DNA of 22,223 nt, from NCBI GenBank assembly GCA_964058845.1, contig CAXKVR010000817.1:1-22223 (forward strand), read 5' to 3'. The notes under the pieces are model-generated. The model was not told the DNA's origin. It was given only the letters and a program-made list of their open reading frames with translations, and searched no databases. The translations under genes and the position numbers were made by a program. Numbering within the stretch: position 1 is the first letter of the stretch; every line of letters starts with the position of its first letter. The stretch comes from Carex sylvatica (lineage: Eukaryota > Streptophyta > Magnoliopsida > Poales > Cyperaceae). Positions 1 to 10,225 of the stretch are shown piece by piece.

Positions 1-149
1 AGAAGACCCTAAGGGCTAAAAGAGACGAAGAAATTTCGAGCCCAATCACGGTCGAAAGGCCCAAATTTATTTTCATTTACTTTTATTCGGCCCGTAAAAC
101 TGAGAAATCCAATCCTCCGATCGATAGAGACAGAACTTAGAGCGCCACG
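1..149 (+). promoter_or_regulatory. Likely promoter and 5' leader of the HISN4 copy
   Basis: The sequence before the HISN4 start holds GGCCC-type motifs: GCCCA near 40, GGCCCA at 58-63 and GGCCC at 89-93. Such GGCCCA/TGGGCC (site II) elements are common upstream of plant housekeeping genes. I see no clear TATA box. The assignment rests on position and motifs only, and the downstream copy is a pseudogene, so activity is doubtful. Confidence 0.3.
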
Positions 150-906
150 ATGGAGGCGCCGCCGTTTGCTGTGTCTCTATCTCCCTCTTCCTCCACAGCC
201 GCCACCGCCACCTCTGTCAGCTATTGACAAAGATCGAAGCGCTCCTTCACGCTCCGTTCCTCCACCACCACCTTCTCCTCCTCTCACCAGAGTACGCTTG
301 CATTGGTACTGTTATTTACTTTTGCTATATATACTCAGTTATTGCTTTCTCTGCCCCTATACCTTACAGTAGCTTACCTCAGCTCATTTCATCTACTCTT
401 ACCAGCGGTAACACTGCTCGACTATGGCGCTGCCAATGTCAGAAGCCTGCGCAATGCTATTCGTCATCTCGGTTTCCATGTCAGAGATGTCAATAACCTA
501 TCTCATCTCTCTCTCTCTCTCTTGGGAATTTTTCATTATAGAAATTATTTAAACAAAATATAGGAAAACTGAATGAGTGTGTGAGATTTTCCGGATTGTC
601 TATGGCCAAGTCAGTGTTAAGGTGTGGAATTTTTTTTTCGGATCCATCTATGCTATTGAAAATCCCAGCCACACTTTCTGTTACACTATATTATTTAATA
701 ATTTTTTATTTTTAAAAAAAAATTGGCAGCAGCTGCCTATTGAAATTTTCTAATACCAGTAAAAAAAACAACGTTGGAACTTGGAACATCAACATTCCCT
801 ACTGTGTACCATTCTCGTACCAGTAACCCTACTACACACTCTAAAGATAGCAGGGTTTACACATCAATTACTTTATAAAATTGCAATAAAACCTAACATA
901 TAGCAT

Positions 907-1938
907 CTAGACAGCACATATATAATCCGGATCCTGTAATAGATTTATAACCATTAAGCGCCTTGTGCCTGCATTGCAATATTTGAGCCAAAGCCTTGCT
1001 TCTGCCACAATCCTCTCAGCCAATAATCGTGCTGTGATTACTGATCCTGAGAAGATTTTTTATTTCTTCTCTTCCAAATATGCCAGCAAGCACAGAAAAA
1101 TAACGCCCCCCGTTCATTTTTTGCACTGACTATGACTCCCATGCATTGATTCATGCTCTCTTGATTGAGACAAACCTTCAGTGACTAAGGAAGCCGGTAC
1201 CATGACTCTATTCCCTACTATTGCCACGATTTCACACCATACTTGCACAGAAATTGGACATAGATACATTAGGTGGAGGGCTGACTCCAAGGGGCAGTTC
1301 TGGCACATGTGGCAGCCCTCGTCAGTGCCCATATTCCTTCTCTGCATCATGCTTTCCATCAGAATCCTCTCCTTTAGTAGCAGGTACACAAATATCCTCA
1401 CAGTAGGGGGTATTGGTAGCCTCCAAATCGCCATGTGTATAGACTTAATTTTTCCAGCCCCTGACCATGATTCTGTATATGGAGGATGCTGTGTACTCTC
1501 CACTGCTTGACCACTTCCATTCAATTTTGTCCCTGCCACTAATAAAAACAATGTCATTAGATTGTACCTGTTCACTGTTTAGCGTGTGTGGAATCGGGTA
1601 TGCATCTCTTAATGCAAGGCGGAGCTGTGTAGCTCGTATTACATGTGTCAGGCTAGTCACCAACGGTGCACCGTTCCGTGAATCATTCCAGTATGAGATA
1701 GCCTTTCCATCCCCCACCACCCAGTGAATAGATAATTGAAATAGGGGCATTAATGTCCATAACTTTTTCCAGAAAAAATAACCAGCAAGCATCCAAAATT
1801 TTGAACCCTCTCTATATGGCCAAATTGGCTTGATTGTTACCAGGACAGATGTCCATGAGCTCGTTGGGGAGTTGTAGGCACGCCACCACCATCTTAACAA
1901 GAGCACTATGTTTTGAAGGCGAAGGTCTTGAACTCCCA

Positions 1939-1973
<35 letters not shown>

Positions 1974-2005
1974 CTCGTACTGGCAAACAAACTGATTCCC
2001 ATTTG
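907..2005 (-). mobile_element. Decayed LINE (non-LTR retrotransposon) 3' end, antisense in HISN4 intron 2
   Basis: Read on the minus strand, this encodes the C-terminal part of a plant LINE reverse transcriptase. It has a GGMGVQDLRLQN-type segment (usual form GGLGIRDL), then WKWSSSGEYTASSIYR, then the RT zinc-binding domain (AIWRLPIPPTVRIFVYLL, CHMCQNCPLESALHLMYLC). Near 1090-940 follow CWHIWKRRNKK and AEARLWLKYCNAG, ending at a TAG at 909-907. The frame changes near 1450-1470 and again near 1060, so it is not functional. RT catalytic motifs and the endonuclease are absent: this is a 5'-truncated insertion, the usual outcome of target-primed reverse transcription. It sits between HISN4 exons 2 and 3. 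No target-site duplication was identified. Confidence 0.85.
1941..1972. repeat. Homopolymer run of 32 C
   Basis: Thirty-two consecutive C on the plus strand (G on the minus strand). It falls where the LINE encodes its Gly-Gly segment, so it probably grew from a short G-rich codon run. It could form a G-quadruplex, and its exact length is likely to be poorly determined by sequencing. Confidence 0.97.
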
Positions 2006-4439
2006 ATGATTGAGATTCCCCTCATGTTACTGTCACTCTTTCCTCAAAGAAATGACCGTCTAATGTGATTAATCTCACTAAGAATTGCTCTATGTCAGAT
2101 CGTCAATTCAATTAGTATATGTTTACCTTCTTCACTTAATTTATGTTTTCATTTATTTGAACAATAGATCCAGAAGGCAGAGGATATCATGAGTGCCGAT
2201 CAACTGGTGTTCCCAGGTGCCTTTGGTGCAGCCATGCATGTGCTAAATCAGAATGGGTGCCTCTCTTTTTCTCTCTACTTAAAATTCCCATGCACCTTTT
2301 TGCTTCATTTTTTTTTTATTTCTTAGGGAAAAAGGAAATAAATTGAACAAACTTCCAAGTTTATGCTGATTACTGTACTTACTTCACAAATCTTTAAACT
2401 GAAATGCCGTTCTAATAAGACTAGGTTATTGAATGTTATGTGTAATTGGTTTTTGCTCTTTAATTTGATAAGACTAGGTTGGGAGAAGCGCCACGCATGT
2501 ATGAGAAAGACAAACCCATTTTGGGCATCTGTCTCAGCCTCCAGTTACTTTTTGACTCCAGTGAAGAAAATGGCCCTGGTATACCTCTTTTTTGCATCAA
2601 CCCTTTTACATATTTCCCCTTTCCAGACAACCCAATACTGCATTTGGAAGATGTTACCTCATGATATTACCAAAGGTTAACGTCTCTGATAGAAGTACAA
2701 TTTTATACCAACCACCATGTGCCGTCTTATGCGGTTCTGTGCTTAAATATTTTTAAATTTTTTTTTTATTTCTTGGCTGGTTTGCGATTTAACAGCATAA
2801 TTTGCAGAAATTGTGCCAGAGTAGGGTTAACTGAGAGCTTCATTGCTGCTTAATTGCAGAGTTCAGGGTTTATCAAAGCAATTAGGCTAGTTTTTGCACT
2901 AGCAAAGGGTCATTACAGTCGGATATAATAGAACATTTACAGAAACCATGCTCAAATAGTAAAATCTGTTATATACAGAGTGAGATTTAGTTGTAACAGC
3001 TGAAATGGGAATATATGCCTCTGTTCATGAAAAAAAATATATGAACATATTGTTATTCTTATAGTAAAAGGTCTTGGGGTGATACCTGGTACGGTTGAAC
3101 GTTTCAACCCAACAAAAGGGCTAATAGTACCACATATTGGCTGGAATGCTTTGCAACCTGTTAAAGATTCTGGCATCTTACAAGGAATTGAAGGCCACCA
3201 TGTCTACTTTGTTCACACCTACCGAGCTCTGCCGGTACTCAGATCTCAATTCTATATTAATTTCTTCCTGTTAGTTTTAATTTTCAATAAATCTCAACCA
3301 AATCATTTGTTCATTTGTCAGTCTGACGATAATAAAGACTGGATTTCATCTGTTTGCAATTATGGAGAAGAGAGCTTTATATCGTCTGTCTCAAGGGGAA
3401 ATGTAAATGCTGTTCAATTTTATCACGAAAAATGTGGAGGTATTTGTCTTTTTTGTATTGTACCAATTTTCGTATAAACTTAATGTTTGCTTGTTTAATT
3501 TCCTTGTCATTGCAAAACAATTCAATCTTATTCTGGGTCTTTCCTGAGATTTCTAGTATACTACTGGAATGTGTTTTATATTCAGCCGTTGGGCTTTCCA
3601 TACTTCGAAATTTCCTTTGACAGTCAAGCTCTGGTATAAAGGTATCTTATAAATCTTATAAAATATAGAAAATCTTCTATTACAAGTTTGTAAAAGACAC
3701 AGAAAAATATGTACAACTCCAAATTGTTGGTGAAACCTAGGTTCATATAAAAATGAACAGAAGAGTATCATAAAATTATTAAATTTATTTAATATTTTTA
3801 TTAAATGGAACGTCCAATTCCAAGTAAATTTTTGAATCTTGATAAATAAAAAGTTAGTAAATCCTGCTAGAAATAGTTTTACCATAAGCATATTTCAAAT
3901 ATTATTATAATTTAACTACATGTCTAGATGCATCACAAATATTTTTCTTAAAACAAAAAAGAGTGAATCAGCATAAAATATCCAAATTACTTGAATAGAA
4001 AATAATATTATTTCATCTACTTTATCATTTTCTTTGAATTCAAGTTTGAACTGTGTTAACTATTATTCTTGGCTCTCTTTCTCTGATACAGGCCTTGGTT
4101 CCAGGAAAAGCAACAAAACTGGCAAAGAGGGTAAATTTACCATTGATGTATAATTTCTTACTACGAGATAAAAGACTATTTGTTTTAGCACTAATAATAA
4201 AAAAATGGACAGGTGTTAGCATGTCTCAATGTGAGAGCAAATGACAAAGGGGATCTTGTTGTCACCAAACCCGATGAATATGATGTCAGAGAAACTACTG
4301 GAGAAAATGAGGTTTATTTCTGTTATCTTTTATTTCTATTTTTATTCTTTTGGTAGGTGAGTGAAGATGTATAAAGAAAAGGATTGTAGATATAATACCA
4401 TTGTTAACAGATTTAGTGAATCACATGTGTTGTTGTAAT

Positions 4440-4820
4440 GAAGGCAAAACGTGACGTGGCATGACTAACTTGGTCACGTCACGACACGTGACCAAAATTA
4501 ATTTTCACGTGACATGACGTGACTAAAATGATAGAGGGTTACGTCACGCGAATGGTCACATAACATGATCAAATGTGAAGTGATTGTACATGTTTAATTA
4601 TTTTTTATTAGGTTATAAGGTTTTAAGTTCATAAAAAATTACAACGAAAGATACTAAAAAATAAGAAACTATTACAAAATAAATTATAATAAAGAAATAA
4701 TGTTGGAATGATTAGTCACGTAACATGTAACATGTCACACAATGTGATGTGACTAGGTCAGTTTGCATGATGTAACGTGACTAAAATGATGAAGGATAGT
4801 CACGTCACGCGACATGCGAG
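4440..4820. repeat. TCACGT/ACGTGA-rich repeat element
   Basis: Two blocks dense in GTCACGT / ACGTGAC words flank an AT-rich core at about 4590-4700. A near-identical direct repeat with the core CGTGACTAAAATGAT is followed in each copy by a CGTCACGCG end (4516-4550 and 4774-4811). The outer ends are also loosely inverted (CGTGACGTGGCATGACTA against CGCGTGACGTGACTA). The word ATGATCAAATGT at about 4566 recurs near 6476. This resembles a nonautonomous transposon with repetitive subterminal regions; I cannot place it in a superfamily. Confidence 0.6.
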
Positions 4821-6761
4821 TCAAGTTTATGTGTAAGATTTGGGGGCAATAACTGATAACTGGGTAGTAGTTGCACTTCAAAATGTCCTTGCAATTCTTC
4901 CCGAGGTTTACAAACTGAGAACTCGAAAAGTAGATTTGGGGATAGCTAGCTGTTGCACTTCAATTCGGAAAAGTAAGAATGCTGCCAAACTTTGGTACAG
5001 AGAGGGCTCAACCTAAACCTAGAATCGATTAGATTTTTGACTTGTGATGCCTCCACTTTGATATAACAGAATCTACACACTTGTGTACCATAAATTTCTT
5101 CATATTAAATGCAAAATCTACCTCAATTTATCAGATCAGTTTGAACAAATTTGAATGTCAATATCCTAATAGGCAAAATAAAGGAGTGCAAATCACAATG
5201 AAATATATATAAATGACAGAAACTTGGTGATTTATATATATTTAAACATGATATATATTTTTTTTCCTCACTTATAATCAATTTGGACGAAAGGCCGATT
5301 TTTCCCAATTTAAATAAGACAATTTGGTCCATTGAAAAAGTTACACCTAAGATAGCCTTCTTTTATTCCACATTAATAGAGGTTATTATACGTTAAAAAA
5401 TTTAATACAACAATTCATATATCATGGAAGAACAAATTCTCAAGTAATATATTAAAGCAATCACAAGAAATAAAAATAAAATAAAAATTGACATATTCTA
5501 ATTATCTAAATGCATTTTAGCCATTGGGGTATCCCACTAATTAAAGTATTAAACTATAAATTTAAAATATCAAATTATAAAGAATTTGCATGTTGTCCTG
5601 GTTTAGGGAGCAACTTGGTGACTTATATTTCTATAATTGGCAGAAACTTAGTGACTTATATTTAAATAGGCTATTTTCCACAATCATGTCTATACAAGGC
5701 AATGATTTGACAAAAACTACAACTTACTAATAGTCTACAGATCCAATTCCAGCACGGCTGAGGTGAAGATTTAATTTAGAGGAATGTGTGACTGTGAGGA
5801 GATATATAATATGTCAGAGAACTTGTACCAAATATATAGAAGGAAAAATTACAAGCAAAAGACGTTATTTCTGCAAATGTATTTCTAATCATGAGATATG
5901 TTGTCTTGCCTCATCTATACCTCAATACATGTGGAGTATCTAAGAATTTGTTAAAATTTTAGATATTATGAGGATTTATTTCTTATTATATTTTCAATTT
6001 ATTAATGCCAAGGACATAATATTTTATTAGTTTCGTCCAATAGCTCGTTATTGTTTGTATAGATGCACTTTTAATTAATTCGTGTCATAATTTTAAGTTT
6101 AATTTATTATTATCTAACAAATACTTTGTCATTCGTTCCAAATATATAATTAATTAGAGAGGTGCAACGTGAATTAACTAGCTAGGAAGCAAATGCATTT
6201 GTAACCAACATTCATACAATTTAAATGGTCTCATAAATATATGATAATTTTCTTTTAGTGTTGAAATCGTACGTATACCTTGCTTGATCTCATAAAAACG
6301 GAGTTGATTTTGACGATCAACAAATTGAAAAGTTTTCTTATCCTGTCATGACATGTCATGGTATGTTATAAATTTGTTTTTAACCTTACACGATTATAAA
6401 TGGTAGATAACTGTCACATTATGTAAATAGTCGTGTTACGTACGCATGGTCGTTCCGTGGTCATACATAACTAACATGATCAAATGTTACGTAATTAGTG
6501 ATATCTTTTTAAAAATAATTTAAGTTATATTCTTAGCAAAATTTACCAAACAGATGGAGATGGACGTCATCAAATGTTTTAACATCCATATTTTAGTTTT
6601 TAAATTAAAAAAATTACCTTACTGAGATAGATGTGATCAAATATTTTACTTCATGTACATACCTTTACTGATCAAATGTCATGTCAAGTATGATCACGTC
6701 CATATCTATTTAGAAAACTATGATAAAATTTCACATTTTTAGAATATTTTTCTTTCTTTTT
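4821..6761. other. AT-rich noncoding DNA without recognisable genes
   Basis: No open frame here resembles a protein. Short local repeats are visible: GTTGCACTTCAA occurs near 4870 and 4952, and AACTTGGTGA/AACTTAGTGA phrases followed by TTATAT runs occur near 5221, 5610 and 5646. From about 6340 to 6700 the word pattern ATGATCAAATGT and CATGTCATG returns, suggesting older pieces of the same family as the 4440-4820 element. The missing cyclase exons of HISN4 were looked for and not seen. Confidence 0.6.
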
Positions 6762-6943
6762 TAAATAGATAAAATTTTCATTGTTTCATAAGATTTTGGA
6801 CCAACCATACATAATGATATTTTATCTATTTAAACAAAAATATAGTAAAAAAAATAATTAAAAGAATTGCATGTGAAAAACAAAATAGAAATTTCGCTTG
6901 CGTGACATTGAAACGAGTACTGATCCGCAATCTCACCAGCTAC
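6762..6943 (+). repeat. Dispersed direct repeat, copy 1
   Basis: This stretch matches 10052-10221 in the same orientation. Shared landmarks in order are AAGATTTTGGACCAACCA, ATGATATTTTATCTAT, a TAATTAAAAG run, then CTTGCGTGRCATTGAAAC and AGTACTGATCCGCAATC. Small insertions and deletions separate the copies. It could be a decayed transposon piece or the ends of one element 3.3 kb long. No coding content was seen. Confidence 0.75.
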
Positions 6944-8430
6944 ACCAAAAGAAATCCAATTATAATTTTGCAAATTTAGAACATAAATCTATTTTTTCGA
7001 TCCGGTGATGTATTGGACATATATATGATGCAAATTTTGCAAATTATAATTTGGAATAAACCAACCCAATTTAACTCAAAACGGAATCGGTTTAAATTTG
7101 CAAAATAAATTCGTAAGTCATCCAAAACTCGCTTAATTAAAAGAAATAAGTTGTATTAAATGGTCAAAAAAATTCAAAACTTCATATCTAAAAAATAGTA
7201 AAATAATCATAAATGATATGAAAATTATTATTTTTATACAAATTTAAAAATATTTATTAAATCGGTGTCATGTATTAAATCATAAAGTAACAAATTGTGT
7301 TTCTCATACCAACATATATACATATATATAGTTTGTCATCCATTAGTTTGTTTATGGTAATTGATATCAAAGTAAGCCCAATAATTAGTTTGAAAATTGC
7401 ATTGTACGGTAAAATAATTTAAATAATTTAATTTAATTCTAAGATGAAAATATCATTTGTGTGGTGCGGTGTGTTTGTTCCTTTTATTATATATATGTAT
7501 TTTAGTCTCTTTAGGGTCAGACTTTGAAAAATATATGGCCAAGTGAGAAGAATGTTTATTCGCCGAATTCTAGTTTTTGCTTTAATTAATAGGATGTCTG
7601 GATATCTGAATCAGAGACCAACGGTAACCCTGACCATCTTGGATTTGGAAGACAAAATTTCTTTTTGACCCATGAAAAAATCACATCGTAAGTTAATTAC
7701 TGAAGGGCTGGTCTCTTTCCTTTTTCTAAAAGAAAATCTTTAATAAAGTGACTTACTTACTAATACAAATTATATACAACTAGTTTGAATCTCTAGGGGC
7801 TAGTGACAATATAACAACTGATAAGTTAGAGGAGTTAGCTAAGAAGGAGTTAGTTAAGGAGGGGTTAACGGAGGTTAAACGTAGAATAGCTACTAAGTTT
7901 TTAAATTATTAACACAACTTCTTAACATTCAACTAAGATTATGGATGCATTTGTTTGTCTATGCATGTATTAAGGTTTGAAAAATATTAATTATTTTAAC
8001 AATAAAAAGCAAAATGAGTTTGTAATTTCAACAACGCAGAATGTCAAGAAGTTGAGCTTATAATTCAAGTTTTATTATAATTAATAATCGTCGTTATCGG
8101 TTATATTATCCACTTCTGTATATATAAAAATGAACTCGAACAATATATAAAAAACCTAAGATTTCAATACTGTACATATACCATAAGAGTTTCGGGATAT
8201 TGAATGTATTTGATTTATTGATTTTCTCTAATGGCTCATTATAAATATTTTCAACAAGGTCATACATTTCAGTGAGTCGAATATATTATTATGTTTAATT
8301 ATAATGTTTTTTTTTTAGAATTTGGCAGAAGCTACCAAATGTGCAGTAATTATGTTTATAATGTTATGGCCTTTATATTGTATGAAAGTTGCAATATGGA
8401 TGAACCAAACAAGCTAAGGTAGTTTTGAGA
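6944..8430. other. AT-rich noncoding DNA
   Basis: No gene is recognisable. A run of related GTTAGNTAAG/GGAGTTAG phrases at 7825-7890 resembles the repetitive U3 ends of some plant LTR retrotransposons, but no LTR pair, primer-binding site or polypurine tract was found. The rest is long A/T runs and scattered TATATA tracts. Confidence 0.5.
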
Positions 8431-8590
8431 CCCAACGGTCAGAAGTTACTGTTGGATCAGTGATTTTTAAAGTGGCTTAATAAATAGTAAAAAAATTTCA
8501 AAAAATGCAAAATTTGGTCTCCTAGCACATTTTAATATGGAGATCACATCTAACGGTATGGATCGATCATTTGGATTTTAAAAATTGAAA
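8431..8590. repeat. Diverged third arm of the MITE at 8722-9096
   Basis: This segment is related to the right arm of the neighbouring hairpin MITE (8920-9096) in the same orientation. It shares TGTTGGATCAG, GGCTTAATAAATAGTAAA, AAAATTTGGTCTCC and GATCGATCATTTGGA with scattered substitutions. It is probably half of an older copy of the same family. Confidence 0.75.
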
Positions 8591-8640
8591 AACGACTTGG
8601 TTGCACAGAAAGCTAGAAACAATCGATTGTATATTAGCCT

Positions 8641-8661
8641 ATCTCTCTCTCTCTCTCTCTT

Positions 8662-8700
<39 letters not shown>
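8641..8700. repeat. Palindromic compound microsatellite (CT)n(TA)n(AG)n
   Basis: A CT run is followed by TTATATATATA and then an AG run of similar length, so the whole block is its own reverse complement apart from its edges. It sits between two MITE-related segments and could extrude as a cruciform. Confidence 0.9.
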
Positions 8701-8721
8701 GTTGGCTACTATGCTTATATA

Positions 8722-9096
8722 AGCATATCCTCACATATGCTTATAACTCATTTTTGTGTTTTCAATATCCAAATGGTCGATCGGAACCGTTCATATTATT
8801 CTCCATATTAATATATTCTTGGAGACCAAATTTTATATTTTTCTGAATTTTTTTACTATTTATTAAGCCACTTTGAAAATCGCTGATCCAACGGTGGCTT
8901 AAAAAAACAGTAAAATCAGAAGCCACCGTTGGATCAGATATTTTCAAATTAGCTTAATAAATAGTAAACAAATTCAGAAAAATGTAAAATTTGGTCTCCA
9001 AGAACATATTAATACGGAGAATAAGATGAACGGTTCCGATCGACCATTTGGACATTGAAAACACAAAAATGAGTTATAAGCATATGTGGGGATACC
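8722..9096. mobile_element. Foldback MITE with two arms of about 178 bp
   Basis: The left arm (8722-8899) and right arm (8920-9096) are inverted copies of each other with a spacer of about 20 bp. Matching landmarks: CATATGCTTATAACTCAT against ATGAGTTATAAGCATATG; GGTCGATCGGAACCGTTCAT against ATGAACGGTTCCGATCGACC; GGAGACCAAATTTTA against AAAATTTGGTCTCC; GCTGATCCAACGGTGGCT against AGCCACCGTTGGATCA. A transcript would fold into a long, nearly perfect hairpin, a typical source of small RNAs. There is no coding capacity. The superfamily is not determined because target-site duplications are unclear. Confidence 0.88.
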
Positions 9097-10051
9097 TCTA
9101 TATGCGTGTGTGTGTGTCTATATATATATATATTTAGTTTTTTAGAAAGATATATGGTAACATTCTGAGAAAGTTATAATATAGTGACATATATATATAT
9201 AATTTGTTATAGTTAAATTCTTTAATTAATTGAAATCAAAATTTCGTAAATTGTAAATGTATTCTACAAGAAAGATTCTAGAGGTATCAGGATTTTAAGT
9301 ATTTTTTTTATATGGTTCTTTTCTAACTGTTACACATATATACTTTCAATTTTTTTTTCAATTAAAAAAAAGGATAAAACAAATTAATTATACCCGTTAA
9401 TTGTTAACTTCATCAACAAAGGAAAATTAACTTTATTGATTAAAACTTTTAAGAAAGAAGGATATAAGCTCATAAAAAATGGATGTTTTAGTGATAAAAA
9501 ATTATTATTGTTTCTTTAATTTGAGCAGGCCTAAAAAACAACGAGCTCATCATAAATTTGAAATGAGACATCTCTTTTTGTGAAGTTTGCATTGCGGCCC
9601 AGAAAATGCACCTTCAAAGCACTTATCTTGTTGAAACTCAAATGTATATGTAACTAATGCGAGTGTGGAAAATAAGGATGTAAAAAATTCAGAACCTGAA
9701 CGGATATATCACGGTACAGTACGTGTGTTGTGATGTAAGGATAATGCAAAAATGTGAAAATTAACAACAATAATAATGGAGTAATTTTCTTTATTCAAAT
9801 GAAAATAAAATTTGTTTTCATCAAAAATTTGTTTACTTGCTTTTAAATAAATTCTTTAATGCGAAAATTTATGTTTTACAAATATAAATTATGGGTTAAT
9901 GTATTTTATGAAGTAAAGGTCATGTTTTACTTTACGTTCATATATATTTTTGTTTTCAAATTTATTTAGTTAATATGAACTGTTCAATATGATCTTCATA
10001 AAATGTATATAAAAATTAAATTTTATATTTATAGAACTTTTTACTAATTAT
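9097..10051. other. AT-rich noncoding DNA
   Basis: Short TG and TA microsatellites (about 9106-9135 and 9190-9202) are followed by A/T-rich sequence. No exon-like stretch, tRNA or long repeat was recognised here. Confidence 0.55.
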
Positions 10052-10221
10052 TTAGATAGAAAGAAAATTCATTATTTCAGAAGATTTTGGACCAACCAAT
10101 GATATTTTATCTATCTAAAAATAATTAAAAATAATTAAAAGTGATTGCACGAGAAAAAAAATATATATATATCACTTGCGTGGCATTGAAACCAGTACTG
10201 ATCCGCAATCCCACGAGCTAC
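10052..10221 (+). repeat. Dispersed direct repeat, copy 2
   Basis: Partner of 6762-6943, same orientation, with the same landmarks (GATTTTGGACCAACCA, then CAGTACTGATCCGCAATC). It ends directly at the start of the minisatellite. Confidence 0.75.
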
Positions 10222-10225
10222 ATAT

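Larger units (their letters stand above)
150..4311 (+). pseudogene. HISN4: Truncated, catalytically dead HISN4 (imidazole glycerol phosphate synthase hisHF)
   Basis: The parent enzyme is plastidial: a class-I glutaminase (HisH) makes ammonia that a cyclase (HisF) uses in histidine synthesis. Nine exons join in frame at GT..AG borders: 150-291, 406-488, 2168-2256, 2478-2578, 3065-3234, 3322-3439, 3586-3641, 4092-4130, 4213-4311. They start with a Ser/Thr-rich leader, then VTLLDYGAANVRSLRNA, PHIGWNAL, HVYFVHTYRALP and [10 protein letters not shown]. Defects: TGA at 225-227 and 3618-3620; the PGVG oxyanion strand is shortened (FPG-AF in exon 3); the nucleophile elbow reads GICLSLQ instead of GICLGLQ; the triad HPE reads YHE (3421-3429); the cyclase ACLDV reads ACLNV, losing the first catalytic Asp. 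After GENE at 4311 the remaining cyclase, roughly 250 residues, is not found in the window. Cys, PHIGWN and the triad Glu persist. A functional copy is presumably elsewhere. Identity is near certain; pseudogene status is strongly supported. Confidence 0.92.

Noticed and set aside
303..563. Continuous open frame linking the HISN4 leader to VTLLDYG through a hydrophobic stretch
   Set aside because: The stretch at 292-405 has a GT start and a pyrimidine-rich AG end, and splicing joins the exons in phase; the hydrophobic reading is most likely an open intron.
1181..1510. Plus-strand open frames across the LINE
   Set aside because: They are antisense shadows of the minus-strand RT zinc-binding region and show no family features.
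7825..7890. LTR retrotransposon terminal repeat
   Set aside because: Only GTTAG-type repetitiveness is seen; no second LTR, primer-binding site or polypurine tract was found.
8601..8846. Open frame over the CT/TA/AG repeat
   Set aside because: Its reading is microsatellite (Leu-Ser and Tyr-Ile runs) plus a MITE arm; not a gene.
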